DNA of 64,000 bases from Catellatospora sp. IY07-71 (GTDB lineage: Bacteria > Actinomycetota > Actinomycetes > Mycobacteriales > Micromonosporaceae): positions 36,001-100,000 of the forward strand of contig NZ_AP023360.1 in NCBI RefSeq assembly GCF_018326265.1, read 5' to 3'. The notes below the pieces were generated by a model that saw nothing but the letters and a program-made list of their open reading frames with translations, ran no database searches and was not told the origin of the DNA. Shown piece after piece: positions 34,938 through 46,550 of the stretch (position 1 is the first letter of the stretch; every line of letters begins with the position of its first letter). The translations under genes were made by a program, and so were the position numbers.

Positions 34938-35486
34938 TCAGGCGGTCGGGCAGATCTTGTCGAGCGCCTCGTTCGCCGCGGACAGCTCCTCGCTGAACAG
35001 GATCGACTGGATCTTCGACGGGTCCTGGGCGAGCTTCTGCGGGTCGCCCAGCGCGGCCGCCGAGGCGTCCAGCGCCTTGGTCAGGTCGTCGAGCGCCTTC
35101 TTCAGGCCCGGGTCGGCGGTCTTGGCGGACTCGGTCTTCAGCGCGGTGGACAGCGCCACGTAGTCCTTGGCGAGCGCGTCCAGGAAGGCCTTGGCCTTGT
35201 CCGGGTCGCTCAGCGAGGTGCCCGCCTCCTGGGCCTTGGTCACCAGGTTGGTGATGAACTTCTTGCTCTCGGTGGTGACCGCCGCGCAGACGGCCTTGGT
35301 GTCGGCGGTGGCGCCCACCCCGGGCACCCCGGCGGATCCGCTGGGGACGACGCCCGCACCGGGGCTCGCCTCGGCCGTCACGCCCGCCGACGCGGTCGGG
35401 GCGGCGCTCGGCTCCGGGGTGTCGGCGCAGGCCGCGGCGGTGAACAGCGCCGCGCCCAGCACGGCGGCGGCTAGCAGGCGTCGCAT
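34938..35486 (-). CDS. Small secreted lipoprotein, paralogue C
   Basis: The 182-residue protein starts MRRLLAAAVLGAALFTAAAC (lipobox). A linker rich in Ala/Gly/Pro leads to a helical domain from TKAVCAAVTTESKKFITNL to ALDKICPTA. The pattern of a first cysteine in x-VC and a last one in the final residues is shared with the other two. The three are probably an operon of diverged duplicates between rne and rplU. I find no matching known function. Confidence 0.75.
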   Translation of the reverse strand: MRRLLAAAVLGAALFTAAACADTPEPSAAPTASAGVTAEASPGAGVVPSGSAGVPGVGATADTKAVCAAVTTESKKFITNLVTKAQEAGTSLSDPDKAKAFLDALAKDYVALSTALKTESAKTADPGLKKALDDLTKALDASAAALGDPQKLAQDPSKIQSILFSEELSAANEALDKICPTA

Positions 35487-35527
35487 GGGGTGTCCTCCGG
35501 AATCAGGGGTGTGTGTCGGACAGCGAA

Positions 35528-35560
35528 CTGCCCGGGGTGGTGAACACATACCCCGGGCAG
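35528..35560 (-). terminator. rne terminator hairpin
   Basis: 10-bp perfect arms (35528-35537 and 35551-35560, CTGCCCGGGG with its complement) with a 13-base loop lie 68 bases after the rne stop and before the lipoprotein cluster. Confidence 0.65.
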
Positions 35561-35628
35561 CTTACGCAACTCCTGCGACGGCACCTGAGTTCGTCGCGAG
35601 CGGTATCGAGTTGTTACCTATCCGCCGA

Positions 35629-38196
35629 TTACGGGCGGGTCCGGCGGCGGCCGCCGCGGCGGGTCCGGCGCCGGGTGGGCGCGTCGGCCACCTCGTCACC
35701 GCCCTCCTCGTCGTCCTCCGGCTGCTCGTACCGGGACAGGTCGTAGCCCTCGGTGTCGTAGTACGAGGTGTCGTCCGCCTTCGGCTGCTGCTTGGGCGCG
35801 GGCGGCGCGGAGACCGGCTTGACCCGCGCCGGCGCGGCCTGGGCCGGGGCCGGCTGCGCCTTGCGGTCGGCGACCGGCTCGGTGTGGATGACGACGCCGC
35901 GGCCCTTGCAGTGCTCGCACGGCTCGCTGAACGCCTCCAGCAGCCCCGCGCCGATGCGCTTGCGGGTCATCTGGACCAGGCCCAGCGAGGTGATCTCGGT
36001 GACCTGGTGCTTGGTCCGGTCCCGGCCCAGGCACTCGGTCAGCCGGCGCAGCACCAGCTCGCGGTTGCTCTCCAGCACCATGTCGATGAAGTCGATCACC
36101 ACGATGCCGCCGAGGTCACGCAGCCGCAGCTGGCGCACGATCTCCTCGGCCGCCTCGAGGTTGTTGCGGGTGACCGTCTCCTCGAGGTTGCCGCCCGCGC
36201 CGGTGTACTTGCCGGTGTTGACGTCGACGACGGTCATCGCCTCGGTGCGGTCGATGACCAGGTGGCCGCCGGAGGGCAGGAACACCTTGCGGTCCAGGCC
36301 CTTGAGGATCTGCTCGTCGATGCGGTACGTCGCGAACACGTCGGCGACGCCCGTGTGCCGGTGCACCCGGTCCACCAGGTCCGGCGACACGTGGTGCAGG
36401 TAGGTCTCCACGGTCTCGTAGGCGTTGTCGCCCTGGACCACGAGCTCCTTGAAGTCCTCGTTGAACAGATCGCGGACCACGCGCACGACCAGGTCCGGCT
36501 CGCCGTACAGCAGCGCGGGGGCGCCGCCCTCGGCCGCCTTGGCCTGGATGTCCTCCCACTGCGCCTGCAGCCGCTTGACGTCGCGGGCCAGGTCCTCCTC
36601 GGAGGCGCCCTCGGCGGCGGTGCGCACGATCACGCCCGCGCCCTCGGGGACCAGCTTCTTGAGGATGTCGCGCAGCCGCTTGCGCTCCACATCGGAGAGC
36701 TTGCGGCTGATGCCGGAGGCGTTGCCGTTGGGCACGTACACCAGGTGCCGGCCCGACAGCGCGACGTGGCTGGACAGCCGCGCGCCCTTGTGCCCGATCG
36801 GGTCCTTGGTCACCTGCACCAGCACCGAGTCGCCCGACCGCAGCGCCTGCTCGATCGAGCGCTGGCGGCCCTCCAGCCCGGCCGCGTCCCAGTTGACCTC
36901 ACCGGCGTAGAGCACCGCGTTGCGGCCCCGGCCCAGGTCGACGAAGGCGGCCTCCATGCTCGGCAGCACGTTCTGCACCTTGCCCAGGTACACGTTGCCG
37001 ACCATGGTGGCGGTGGAGGCGCGGGTGACGTAGTGCTCGACGAGCACGCCGTCCTCCAGCACCGCGATCTGGGTGCGGTCGGGGTTCTCCCGGATGACCA
37101 TGACCCGGTCCACCGCCTCGCGGCGGGCCAGGAACTCGGACTCGGTCAGGATCGGCGGGCGGGTGCGGCGCTGCTCGCGGCCGTCCCGGCGGCGCTGGCG
37201 CTTGGCCTCCAGCCGGGTCGACCCGGAGACGCCCTGCACCTCGTCGCTGGCGGCGCGCGGCTCGCGGATGCGGACGACCGTGTGCACGCCGTCCTCGGAC
37301 TCGGCGCCCTCGTCCCCGGCACCCTTGCGGCGGCGGCGGCGACGGCGACGGGTCAGCGGCTCGCCGTCCTCGTCCTCGGCGGCCTCGTCGCCCTCGGCCT
37401 CCGCGGCCTCCGGCTGGTCCTCGTCGGCCCCGTTGTCCTCGGCGCCCTTGCCGCGCCCACGGCCACGGCGGCCCCGGCGGCGGCGGCCGCGGGCACCCTC
37501 GTCGGACTCGTCCTCGTCCTGCTCGTCCTCGGCGGCGGCCGGCTCCTCGGCCTCGGCGGCGACGACCGCCTCCTCCTCGTCCTTGCCGCGGCGGCGGCGA
37601 CGGCGACGGCCGGACTCGGCCGGCTCCGCCTCCGCCGGCTCCTCGGCCGGGCGGGCCACGGCCGCGGCCGCGGCCGGACGCGCCACCGGGGCGGCGGTGG
37701 CCTCGGGCGCCATGAACAGCACGGAGATGCTGGGACGGCGGGGCGTGTCCCCGGCGGCGGGCTCGAGCACCTCGGCGGCCTCGGCGGCGGCCTCCTCGGC
37801 CTCCTCGTCCTCGACGGCCTCCTCGGCGAGCGCCTCGCTCACGGTGACCTGGGCGGGCGGCGCAGCAGCCTCGATTACGTCTTCTGTCACAGACTCGCCG
37901 GAGATGTCCGGCTCTGCGGCTTTCTTCCGGCGACGGGTCGCCTTCTTGACCGGCTTCTCGGCGTCGGCGGACCCGTCCTCCTCCGCCGGGACGGCCTCGG
38001 CCGCGGGCACGGCACGTTTGCGGGCACGCCGCCGGGCGGGCGCGGCCGGCTCCCCGGACTCCGGCCCGGTGACGGCGTCGCCAGGGACGTCCGCCCCGGT
38101 CACGGCGTCGGGCCGGTCCTGCCGCGCCGGTTCCGGCGCGTTCTGCGGTGCGTTGTCGGCATTCTCATGCCGATCTGCGGGCTCGTGGTCGAGCAT
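35629..38196 (-). CDS. rne: Ribonuclease E/G family protein
   Basis: RNase E/G cuts single-stranded A/U-rich RNA and drives mRNA decay and rRNA processing. The 855-residue protein has an N-terminal extension (about 1-340) with alternating acidic and Arg-rich blocks, an S1 domain (from about 350), and the DNase-I-like catalytic region with VVIDFIDM (about 700) bearing metal-binding Asp. The zinc-link CEHCKGRG (about 760) and a basic C-terminal tail (RRRTRRGGRRRTRP) follow. The low-complexity extension at the N-terminus, rather than a C-terminal degradosome scaffold, is usual in actinobacteria. It follows the TIGR03960/03936 pair and is terminated before the lipoproteins. Confidence 0.95.
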   Translation of the reverse strand: MLDHEPADRHENADNAPQNAPEPARQDRPDAVTGADVPGDAVTGPESGEPAAPARRRARKRAVPAAEAVPAEEDGSADAEKPVKKATRRRKKAAEPDISGESVTEDVIEAAAPPAQVTVSEALAEEAVEDEEAEEAAAEAAEVLEPAAGDTPRRPSISVLFMAPEATAAPVARPAAAAAVARPAEEPAEAEPAESGRRRRRRRGKDEEEAVVAAEAEEPAAAEDEQDEDESDEGARGRRRRGRRGRGRGKGAEDNGADEDQPEAAEAEGDEAAEDEDGEPLTRRRRRRRRKGAGDEGAESEDGVHTVVRIREPRAASDEVQGVSGSTRLEAKRQRRRDGREQRRTRPPILTESEFLARREAVDRVMVIRENPDRTQIAVLEDGVLVEHYVTRASTATMVGNVYLGKVQNVLPSMEAAFVDLGRGRNAVLYAGEVNWDAAGLEGRQRSIEQALRSGDSVLVQVTKDPIGHKGARLSSHVALSGRHLVYVPNGNASGISRKLSDVERKRLRDILKKLVPEGAGVIVRTAAEGASEEDLARDVKRLQAQWEDIQAKAAEGGAPALLYGEPDLVVRVVRDLFNEDFKELVVQGDNAYETVETYLHHVSPDLVDRVHRHTGVADVFATYRIDEQILKGLDRKVFLPSGGHLVIDRTEAMTVVDVNTGKYTGAGGNLEETVTRNNLEAAEEIVRQLRLRDLGGIVVIDFIDMVLESNRELVLRRLTECLGRDRTKHQVTEITSLGLVQMTRKRIGAGLLEAFSEPCEHCKGRGVVIHTEPVADRKAQPAPAQAAPARVKPVSAPPAPKQQPKADDTSYYDTEGYDLSRYEQPEDDEEGGDEVADAPTRRRTRRGGRRRTRP

Positions 38197-38286
38197 CCGG
38201 ACTGATCTCCAGTTCTGGCGGTCCCGGGCGCGTCACAACGCAGCCACTCAGGAGCACCGGTGTCTTCCGCCGGGGACGCCTGCCCA

Positions 38287-38304
38287 AGCGCCTGTCGAGG
38301 CGCT
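38287..38304 (-). promoter_or_regulatory. Small hairpin upstream of rne
   Basis: AGCGCCT (38287-38293) and AGGCGCT (38298-38304) form a 7-bp stem with a four-base loop in the 155-base spacer between the TIGR03936 gene and rne. It could be a terminator of the upstream pair or a leader structure for RNase E self-control; neither is shown. Confidence 0.35.
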
Positions 38305-38351
38305 CGGACGGGCTTTCCGCCGAAGTCTGCCTGCAGCGCTGACCGGTCGGG

Positions 38352-39152
38352 TCAGCGCTCGCCGATGGCGACGGGGTCGCGATCCGCCTCGAGCGGATCC
38401 ACGATCTCCCCCTGCGGGGTCAACGTGCCCTGTGCCAGCCGGGTCGCCCTGGCACTTCGCAGTGAATGGGGCGCCGACGGCTCCAGGTCGGCCACCACGC
38501 GCAGGCCGGACAGGACGTCATCGGGTCGCACGGAGGGAGTGACCTGCCGCACGACAAGGTCGAGTATCGCACACGGGGCGGTCACGACCACGCCAGGTGG
38601 TGAGGTCTGTGACGGGACCGCCTCGATGGCGGCCACCGCGCCCCGGGTGTCGAAGGTGCGGCGACCCTGCTTGGTGAGGCGTTCGACCAGCACCTCACTC
38701 TGCGCGACGAACGCGGCGACCGCGGTGGACAGCTGCTCGTCCGACACGCCGGGCAGCTCGATCCGCCAGCGCGAGGCGGTGATCCGGTCGGCCAGGCTGC
38801 CGGCGGCGTGCACCTCGACCGCCTCCAGCACGTCCAGGCCCGGCGACAGCGCCGCGTCCAGCGCCTTGCACAGCGCCTCCGGCTCCACCCGCTCGCGCAG
38901 GCCGAGCTCCAGGTACTCCGCCTCGGAGGCGACCCCGGTCGGCGCGGCGCTGGCGAACGAGATCTTCGGGTGCGGGGTGAAGCCCTGCGAGAACGCGATC
39001 GGCACGCCCGCCCGGTGGATCGCCCGCTCGATGGCGCGAGCGAAGTCACGGTGTGAGGTGAAACGCAGCGGGCCGCGCTTGGCGTAGCGCACCCGCACCC
39101 GCTGCACGACGGGGGCCTGGCCGCCCTCGGGCTGGTTCTTGGTCCGTCCCAT
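38352..39152 (-). CDS. TIGR03936 family radical-SAM-associated protein
   Basis: The 266-residue protein starts MGRTKNQPEGGQAPVVQRVRVRYAKRGPLRFTSHRDFARAIERAI and contains AFSQGFTPHPKISFASAAPTGVASEAEYLELGL, the TIGR03936 signature. The family is almost always encoded beside the TIGR03960 radical SAM protein and lies only 2 bases after it here. The pair may modify tRNA or a ribosomal target, but the reaction is unknown. No radical SAM cysteines are present in this subunit. Confidence 0.88.
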   Translation of the reverse strand: MGRTKNQPEGGQAPVVQRVRVRYAKRGPLRFTSHRDFARAIERAIHRAGVPIAFSQGFTPHPKISFASAAPTGVASEAEYLELGLRERVEPEALCKALDAALSPGLDVLEAVEVHAAGSLADRITASRWRIELPGVSDEQLSTAVAAFVAQSEVLVERLTKQGRRTFDTRGAVAAIEAVPSQTSPPGVVVTAPCAILDLVVRQVTPSVRPDDVLSGLRVVADLEPSAPHSLRSARATRLAQGTLTPQGEIVDPLEADRDPVAIGER

Positions 39153-39154
39153 GG

Positions 39155-41107
<1,953 letters not shown>

Positions 41108-41192
41108 GGGTATCAAGGGTACGCGGTCGCGCAGGACGACCAGACCTCGGGCGAGTTCGCACCCGATGTCCGGTATCGGCACCGATGAGCCG

Positions 41193-41885
41193 CTACTCCT
41201 GCGGCTCGTCCGCCCGCTTCTTCGGAGCGTACCGGGGCACGTACTCCTGGCCGGTGAGCTGCTGGATGGCGGTCATCACCGTGTCGGTGACCTCACGGGC
41301 GGCGGTGCTGGCGGACTCGGCGTCCTTCCAGGCGCCGACCTCGATCGGCTTGCCGAACTTCACGGTGACCTGGTTGGGCTTCAGCGACGGCAGCGCCTGG
41401 CCGATCGGCTGCACCTTGTCGGTGCCGATCATGCCGACCGGGATGATCGGCACGTCCGCGGCGAGCGCGAGCCGCGCCACGCCGGTGCGGCCGCGGTAGA
41501 GGCGGCCGTCGGGCGAGCGGGTGCCCTCGGGGTAGACGGCGACCAGGCCGCCCTCCTGGAGCACCGGGATCGCCGCGTCGAAGGCGCTCAGCGCGGCCCG
41601 GCCGCCGGAGCGGTGCACGGGGATCGCGCCCAGGCCGCCCATCAGCGTGCGGAAGAACAGGCCGCTGACGCCGCTGCCGGTGAAGTAGTCCTCCTTGGCC
41701 CAGAAGGAGATGTGCCGGCCCACCGCGGAGCCGAGGAACAGCTCGTCGGCGACGGACAGGTGGTTGCCTGCGAAGATCGCGCCGCCGGTGGCGGGGATGT
41801 GCTCCGCACCCTCGATCGTGGGCCGCCAGCCCAGCTTGATCGCGGGCGCCACCGTCCACAATCCGACCGTATAGAGCACCGGCAC
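41193..41885 (-). CDS. Lysophospholipid (1-acylglycerol-3-phosphate) acyltransferase, PlsC type
   Basis: The 230-residue protein starts with a hydrophobic helix (VPVLYTVGLWTVAPAIKLGW) and has the acyltransferase motifs I NHLSVADE (the H-x4-D form), III VYPEGTRSPDG and IV VPIIPVGMIGT. It should acylate lysophosphatidate or a related lipid at the membrane. GTG at 41885 is chosen because GGAGGCAGAAA precedes it closely; longer forms to 42083 are possible. It lies downstream of ileS after a terminator. Confidence 0.85.
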   Translation of the reverse strand: MPVLYTVGLWTVAPAIKLGWRPTIEGAEHIPATGGAIFAGNHLSVADELFLGSAVGRHISFWAKEDYFTGSGVSGLFFRTLMGGLGAIPVHRSGGRAALSAFDAAIPVLQEGGLVAVYPEGTRSPDGRLYRGRTGVARLALAADVPIIPVGMIGTDKVQPIGQALPSLKPNQVTVKFGKPIEVGAWKDAESASTAAREVTDTVMTAIQQLTGQEYVPRYAPKKRADEPQE

Positions 41886-42055
41886 TTTCTGCCTCCACAG
41901 GGTATGAGCTAGCCGGCCGATGAGCTTACGGTAGTCCTCCCGGCGGGCCCATACCCCGGCAACAGTCGCCCAAACAGCGGGAGAATGCCATACTGCGCGC
42001 CCGCGCGACCCGGTCGCCGCTGTGCTGAGCTGCTTGAATACGTCCACGCAGCGAG

Positions 42056-42100
42056 CGGGGCGCCGCACCGTGCCGTTCGTCACGGCAGGGCGGCGCCCCG
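42056..42100 (-). terminator. ileS terminator hairpin
   Basis: An 11-bp stem CGGGGCGCCGC (42056-42066) with 42090-42100 and an inner CCGTG/CACGG stem lie 48 bases after the ileS stop. Confidence 0.75.
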
Positions 42101-42148
42101 TTCGGCCTGCTCCGGCGGACTGAGCCGCCGGTCAGCGTTGGGCCGCTG

Positions 42149-45100
42149 TCAGCTGCGCGCCACGGCCACGGTGACCGTGCCGCCGTCGCCGACCTCACCG
42201 GCGAAGCCCGCCTCGACCGTGCCGAAGCTCACGCTGTCGGCAAGCGTCTCGGCGGCCAGGAACGCCTGGTGCTCGCGCACCGCCGCGGCCACGTCGTCCG
42301 GCGCGGCGACGGTCAGCGCGATCCGGTCGGTGATGGCCAGGTCCGCCTCGCGACGGGCCTGCTGCACCACCCGGACCACGTCCCGGGCCAGGCCCTCGGC
42401 CTCCAGCGCCGGGGTGACCTCGGTGTCGAGCACGACCACGCCCGCGTCGCCGGGCAGCGGGGCGGAGTGCTCCGCGTCGGCGGCGACCAGCTTCAGCTCG
42501 TACTCACCCTCCTGCAGGGTGACCCCGGCGGCCACGGGTGAGCCGTCGGCCAGGGACCACTCCCCCGCCTTGACCGCCTTGATGACCTGCTGCACCGAGC
42601 CGCCCACGCGCGGGCCGAGCACCCGCGGCACCACGTTGAGCACCTGCTCGCAGTGGCCGGTCAGGTCGTCGCTCAGCTCGACCGACTTCACGTTGACCTC
42701 GTCGGCGATCAGCTCGGCGAAGCCGCGCAGGCTGGACGCGTCCGGCGTGGCCACGGTCAGCGTGCGCAGCGGCAGCCGCACCCGCAGGCCCTTGGCCTTG
42801 CGCAGGGACAGCGCCGCCGAGCACACCTCGCGCACCCGGTCCATGGTGGCGACCAGGTCGTGGTCGGCCGGCAGCGACGCGGCGTCCGGCCAGTCGGCCA
42901 GGTGCACCGAGCGCTCGCCGGTCAGGCCGCGCCAGATCTCCTCCGCGGTCAGCGGCGCCAGCGGCGCCACCACCCGGGCCAGCGTCTCCAGCACCGTGTA
43001 CAGCGTGTCGAACGCCTCGGCGTCGCCCGCCCAGAAGCGGTCCCGGCTGCGGCGCACGTACCAGTTGGTCAGCGCGTCCAGATAGGTCCGCACCCCGGCG
43101 CAGGCCGCCGAGAGGTCGTACGCGTCCAGCTGCTCCGTCGTCGTCTCGACCAGCTCCCGGGTCTTGGCCAGCACGTAGCGGTCCAGCACGTGCGTGGAGT
43201 CGACCCGGCGCCGGGCGGTGTGCCCGGCGGCGTTGGCGTAGAGCGTGAAGAAGTAGTACACGTTCCACAGCGGCAGCAGCACCTGGCGCACCGAGTCCCG
43301 GATGCCCGCCTCGTTGACGGCCATGTCGCCGCCGCGCAGCACCGGGGAGCTCATCAGCATCCAGCGCATGGCGTCGGCGCCGTAGCGGTCGAACATCTCG
43401 TAGACGTCCGGGTAGTTGCGCAGGCTCTTGGACATCTTGCGGCCGTCGGAGCCCTGCAGGATGCCGTGGCTGACGCAGCTGCGGAACGCGGGCCGGTCGA
43501 ACAGCGCGGTGGCCAGCACGTGCATGGTGTAGAACCAGCCGCGCGTCTGTCCGATGTACTCGACGATGAAGTCGCCCGGGTAGTGGTCCTCGAACCACTC
43601 CTGGTTCTCGAACGGGTAGTGCACCTGGGCGAACGGCATCGAGCCCGACTCGAACCAGCAGTCCAGCACCTCCGGCACCCGGCGCATGGTCGACTGCCCC
43701 GTCGGGTCGTCCGGGTTCGGCCGGGTCAGCTCGTCGACGTACGGGCGGTGCAGGTCGGTGACCTTCACCCCGAAGTCCGCCTCCAGCTGCGCCAGCGAGC
43801 CGTAGACATCCACCCGCGGGTGGTTCGGGTCGTCGGAGACCCACACCGGGATCGGCGAGCCCCAGAACCGGTTGCGGCTGATCGACCAGTCGCGGGCGTT
43901 GGCCAGCCACTTGCCGAACGAGCCGTCCTTGACGTGCTCCGGGGTCCAGTTGATCTGCTGGTTCAGCTCCACCATGCGGTCGCGGAACGCGGTGACCTTC
44001 ACGAACCAGCTCGACACCGCCTTGTAGACCAGCGGCGTGTCACACCGCCAGCAGTGCGGGTAGGAGTGGGTGTAGGTCTCGTGCCGCAGCACCATGCCGC
44101 GGTCCTTCAGCTCGCGGATGACCGCCTTGTTGGTGTCGAAGACCTGCTGGCCCTCGTACGCCGGGACCAGCGCGGTGAACCGCGCCCGCTCGTCGACCGT
44201 CACCACGGTCGGGATGCCCGCCGCGTTGCAGGTGTTCTGGTCGTCCTCACCGAAGGCCGGCGCGAGGTGCACCACCCCGGTGCCGTCCTCGGTGGTCACG
44301 AAGTCCGCCCCGAGCACCTGGAACGCGTTGTCCCCCGCGTGGTCCACCAGGAACGGGAACAGCGGCGTGTACCGCTTCCCGACCAGGTCGGCGCCCTTCA
44401 CGGTGCCGGTGCGCGCGTAGCCTTCGAGCTCCTTGGCGTAGTACTCGACGCGCGCCGCGCCGAGCAGCAGCTTCTCGCCGTCCTTCTCCATGACCGCGTA
44501 GTCGATGTCGGGGCCGACGGCCAGCGCCAGGTTGCTCGGCAGGGTCCACGGCGTGGTGGTCCACACCGCGACCTTCTCGCCGGAGTCGAGCTGGAACTTC
44601 ACCGCCAGCGTCGGATCCTGCCGGTCCTTGTAGACGTCGTCCATCCGGGTCTCGGTGTTGGACAGCGGCGTCTCGCAGCGCCAGCAGTACGCCAGCACGC
44701 GGAAGCCCTCGTACACCAGGCCCTTGTCGTACAAGGTCTTGAAGGCCCACATGACGCTTTCCATGTAGTCCAGGTCGAGCGTCTTGTAGTCGTTGGCGAA
44801 GTCGACCCAGCGCGCCTGGCGGGTGACGTACCGCTCCCACTCGCTGGTGTAGCGCAGCACGGAGGTGCGGCAGGCCTCGTTGAACTCGGCCAGGCCCATG
44901 TCCAGGATCTCGGCCTTGGTGGTGATGCCGAGCTGCTTCTCCGCCTCCACCTCGGCCGGCATGCCGTGGGTGTCCCAGCCGAAGCGGCGCTCCACCCGGC
45001 GCCCGCGCATGGTCTGATAACGCGGCACCACGTCCTTGACGTAGCCGGTCAGCAGGTGGCCGTAGTGGGGCAGGCCGTTGGCGAACGGCGGGCCGTCGTA

Positions 45101-45265
45101 GAAGACGAACTCGTTCGACCCCTTCGCCCCGGCGTCGCGCTGCTCCACGCTGGCCGCGAAGGTCTTGTCCGCGGCCCAGAAGTCGAGCACGCGCCGCTCC
45201 AGCGCGGGCAGGTCCGGGCTCGCCGGGACGCCCTGCGCCGCGGCGTCGTGCAGTGGGTAAGCCAT
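42149..45265 (-). CDS. ileS: Isoleucyl-tRNA synthetase (long, eukaryote-like type)
   Basis: IleRS charges tRNA-Ile. The 1038-residue class I enzyme shows the HIGH motif region [20 protein letters not shown], an editing domain, the KMSKS motif [12 protein letters not shown], and an anticodon-binding C-terminal domain. Length near 1040 and the YGH form of HIGH are typical of the actinobacterial type that is grouped with eukaryotic-like IleRS2, many of which tolerate mupirocin; resistance is not proven here. The ATG at 45265 follows GAGGAGC. Expression should be controlled by the T-box leader upstream. Confidence 0.96.
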   Translation of the reverse strand: MAYPLHDAAAQGVPASPDLPALERRVLDFWAADKTFAASVEQRDAGAKGSNEFVFYDGPPFANGLPHYGHLLTGYVKDVVPRYQTMRGRRVERRFGWDTHGMPAEVEAEKQLGITTKAEILDMGLAEFNEACRTSVLRYTSEWERYVTRQARWVDFANDYKTLDLDYMESVMWAFKTLYDKGLVYEGFRVLAYCWRCETPLSNTETRMDDVYKDRQDPTLAVKFQLDSGEKVAVWTTTPWTLPSNLALAVGPDIDYAVMEKDGEKLLLGAARVEYYAKELEGYARTGTVKGADLVGKRYTPLFPFLVDHAGDNAFQVLGADFVTTEDGTGVVHLAPAFGEDDQNTCNAAGIPTVVTVDERARFTALVPAYEGQQVFDTNKAVIRELKDRGMVLRHETYTHSYPHCWRCDTPLVYKAVSSWFVKVTAFRDRMVELNQQINWTPEHVKDGSFGKWLANARDWSISRNRFWGSPIPVWVSDDPNHPRVDVYGSLAQLEADFGVKVTDLHRPYVDELTRPNPDDPTGQSTMRRVPEVLDCWFESGSMPFAQVHYPFENQEWFEDHYPGDFIVEYIGQTRGWFYTMHVLATALFDRPAFRSCVSHGILQGSDGRKMSKSLRNYPDVYEMFDRYGADAMRWMLMSSPVLRGGDMAVNEAGIRDSVRQVLLPLWNVYYFFTLYANAAGHTARRRVDSTHVLDRYVLAKTRELVETTTEQLDAYDLSAACAGVRTYLDALTNWYVRRSRDRFWAGDAEAFDTLYTVLETLARVVAPLAPLTAEEIWRGLTGERSVHLADWPDAASLPADHDLVATMDRVREVCSAALSLRKAKGLRVRLPLRTLTVATPDASSLRGFAELIADEVNVKSVELSDDLTGHCEQVLNVVPRVLGPRVGGSVQQVIKAVKAGEWSLADGSPVAAGVTLQEGEYELKLVAADAEHSAPLPGDAGVVVLDTEVTPALEAEGLARDVVRVVQQARREADLAITDRIALTVAAPDDVAAAVREHQAFLAAETLADSVSFGTVEAGFAGEVGDGGTVTVAVARS

Positions 45266-45490
45266 CGCGGGCTCCTCGTCACACTCGTCACTGTCGTCTC
45301 ACAGTGCGAGGACGAGCCATGATCAGCCCGCGGTACCACCTCGCTTGCCCGCTCCCAGGTGCGGAACGGACCGCTCGTGTCGGCTGTGACGGGCCGTCCC
45401 GTCCGGTTCTACTGAGGCCGCGTGGCTGAGGCCGCGCGGCCCGTTCTTCCGGAGGCTCACCGGTGATGGCCGGGTCGATGCCTGTGCGCT
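45266..45490 (-). promoter_or_regulatory. T-box riboswitch controlling ileS (translational type)
   Basis: On the minus strand the ileS leader contains the T-box sequence GAGGTGGTACCGCGGG (45328-45343). Upstream, a short Stem I holds the specifier AUC (45465-45467, in GGCCATCACC), an isoleucine codon, followed by GGTGAGCC and CCGGAAGAACGGG. Near the gene, CTCGTC (45311-45316) can pair with GACGAG that overlaps the ribosome site GAGGAG (45272-45277). No T-run terminator follows, so regulation is likely at translation, as known for actinobacterial ileS T-boxes. Uncharged tRNA-Ile should stabilise the antisequestrator and open the ribosome site. Confidence 0.9.
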
Positions 45491-45520
45491 CCAGGTTACC
45501 CGGACTCCCCCGGCCCCGGT

Positions 45521-46477
45521 CTACGGGGTTTCCGGCGCGTCGGTCCGGTAGCGCCCGCTGATCAGCGTCCAGTCCAGGGTGCCGCGCACCGAACGGGCGA
45601 CCCCGTCCAGGTGGCAGCGCACCGCCCCGTCGAACTGGGCGCCGAACGAGGGCACCCGCGCCCGCAGCGCCCCGAAGCCGTCCATCCGCTCCTGCCACAT
45701 CGCCACCGCCGCCGGCACCGCCGCCTCGATCGGCAGGCCCCGCTCGTGCGCGATGGCCAGCACCAGGTTGTGCCCGCCCGCGGTGGCGATGTCCTTGTCC
45801 AGCGAGTGCAGGTCGTTGAACCAGGACAGCAGGTCGTTGCCGGCCGTACGCACCGCGCGCAGCGCCGGGTGGTGGTAGATCGCGTCCGGCAGCCGGGTGT
45901 GCGTGGCGAACTCGGTCAGCAGGTGCGAGATCTCCGCCGCCGACGCCGCGCGGCGCAGCTCGACGTACTCCGCCACGCCCGGCCGCCGCCCGGCCGTCTT
46001 GTTCTCCGCCTCCTCGATCACCCCGGCGAGGTAGCGGGCCACCCCGACGGTGAACCGCTCCTGCCAGGCGGCGGGCATCTCGTCGCGCAGCGCGGCCCAG
46101 ATCTCGATCAGCATCGTCCGCGCCGGGCCGGTGAACACCTCGGTCGGCCGGTGCGAGCCGTGCAGCAGCGCGAGCAGCTCGGTCACGTAGCGCCGGGTGC
46201 GGCCCGGCTCCGGCGTCGCGGACCCGTCGCAGGCGTCGTCGATCAGGTAGAACCAGGCGAAGATCATGCCGAGCAGGGCCAGGTCGGCGGGCTCCACATC
46301 GGGGAAGATGCGCCCGGCGTGACCCGCGTACGCCTCGGCGGCCAGCCAGCGCCGCCCGTCGTCGTCGCTGATCAGGCCGCACTTTCGCGCCCAGCCGGTC
46401 AGCTCCCGCTCCGCCTCGGCGACGTGCGGGGACAGCCGGGGCGCGATGGGACAGTCCACCGGGGGTATGGCGTACAC
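45521..46477 (-). CDS. Terpene synthase (class I sesquiterpene-type cyclase)
   Basis: Class I terpene synthases ionise a prenyl diphosphate using Mg2+ and cyclise it. The 318-residue protein has the Asp-rich motif DDACD (80-84) in FYLIDDACDGS, a pyrophosphate-sensor Arg region, the NSE triad NDLHSLDKD (221-229) and a C-terminal RY in GRYRTD. It has the single-domain size of actinobacterial sesquiterpene or 2-methylisoborneol-type cyclases, without the second domain of geosmin synthase. Product cannot be predicted. GTG at 46477 has GGAGGA upstream and a near-consensus promoter. No methyltransferase or P450 gene is adjacent, so the cyclised product may be the end product. Confidence 0.9.
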   Translation of the reverse strand: MYAIPPVDCPIAPRLSPHVAEAERELTGWARKCGLISDDDGRRWLAAEAYAGHAGRIFPDVEPADLALLGMIFAWFYLIDDACDGSATPEPGRTRRYVTELLALLHGSHRPTEVFTGPARTMLIEIWAALRDEMPAAWQERFTVGVARYLAGVIEEAENKTAGRRPGVAEYVELRRAASAAEISHLLTEFATHTRLPDAIYHHPALRAVRTAGNDLLSWFNDLHSLDKDIATAGGHNLVLAIAHERGLPIEAAVPAAVAMWQERMDGFGALRARVPSFGAQFDGAVRCHLDGVARSVRGTLDWTLISGRYRTDAPETP

Positions 46478-46530
46478 GGCGTTCCTCCGTTCCGGGAGGC
46501 GGACGCACGGCGGCAGGGCACGCCGTCAGA

Positions 46531-46548
46531 TCACGATGAGTTCACGAT
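46531..46548. promoter_or_regulatory. Direct repeats near the terpene synthase transcription start
   Basis: TCACGAT occurs at 46531-46537 and 46542-46548, 11 bp apart (one helical turn), just downstream of the predicted -10 box. This geometry suits an operator. A regulator cannot be named. Confidence 0.4.
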
Positions 46549-46550
46549 CC

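Noticed and set aside
35167..38205. 1012-codon open frame on the plus strand opposite rne
   Set aside because: Shadow frame caused by extreme third-position GC. Its translation is low-complexity Leu/Gly/Val/Arg repeats and it lies opposite the fully conserved RNase E/G gene.
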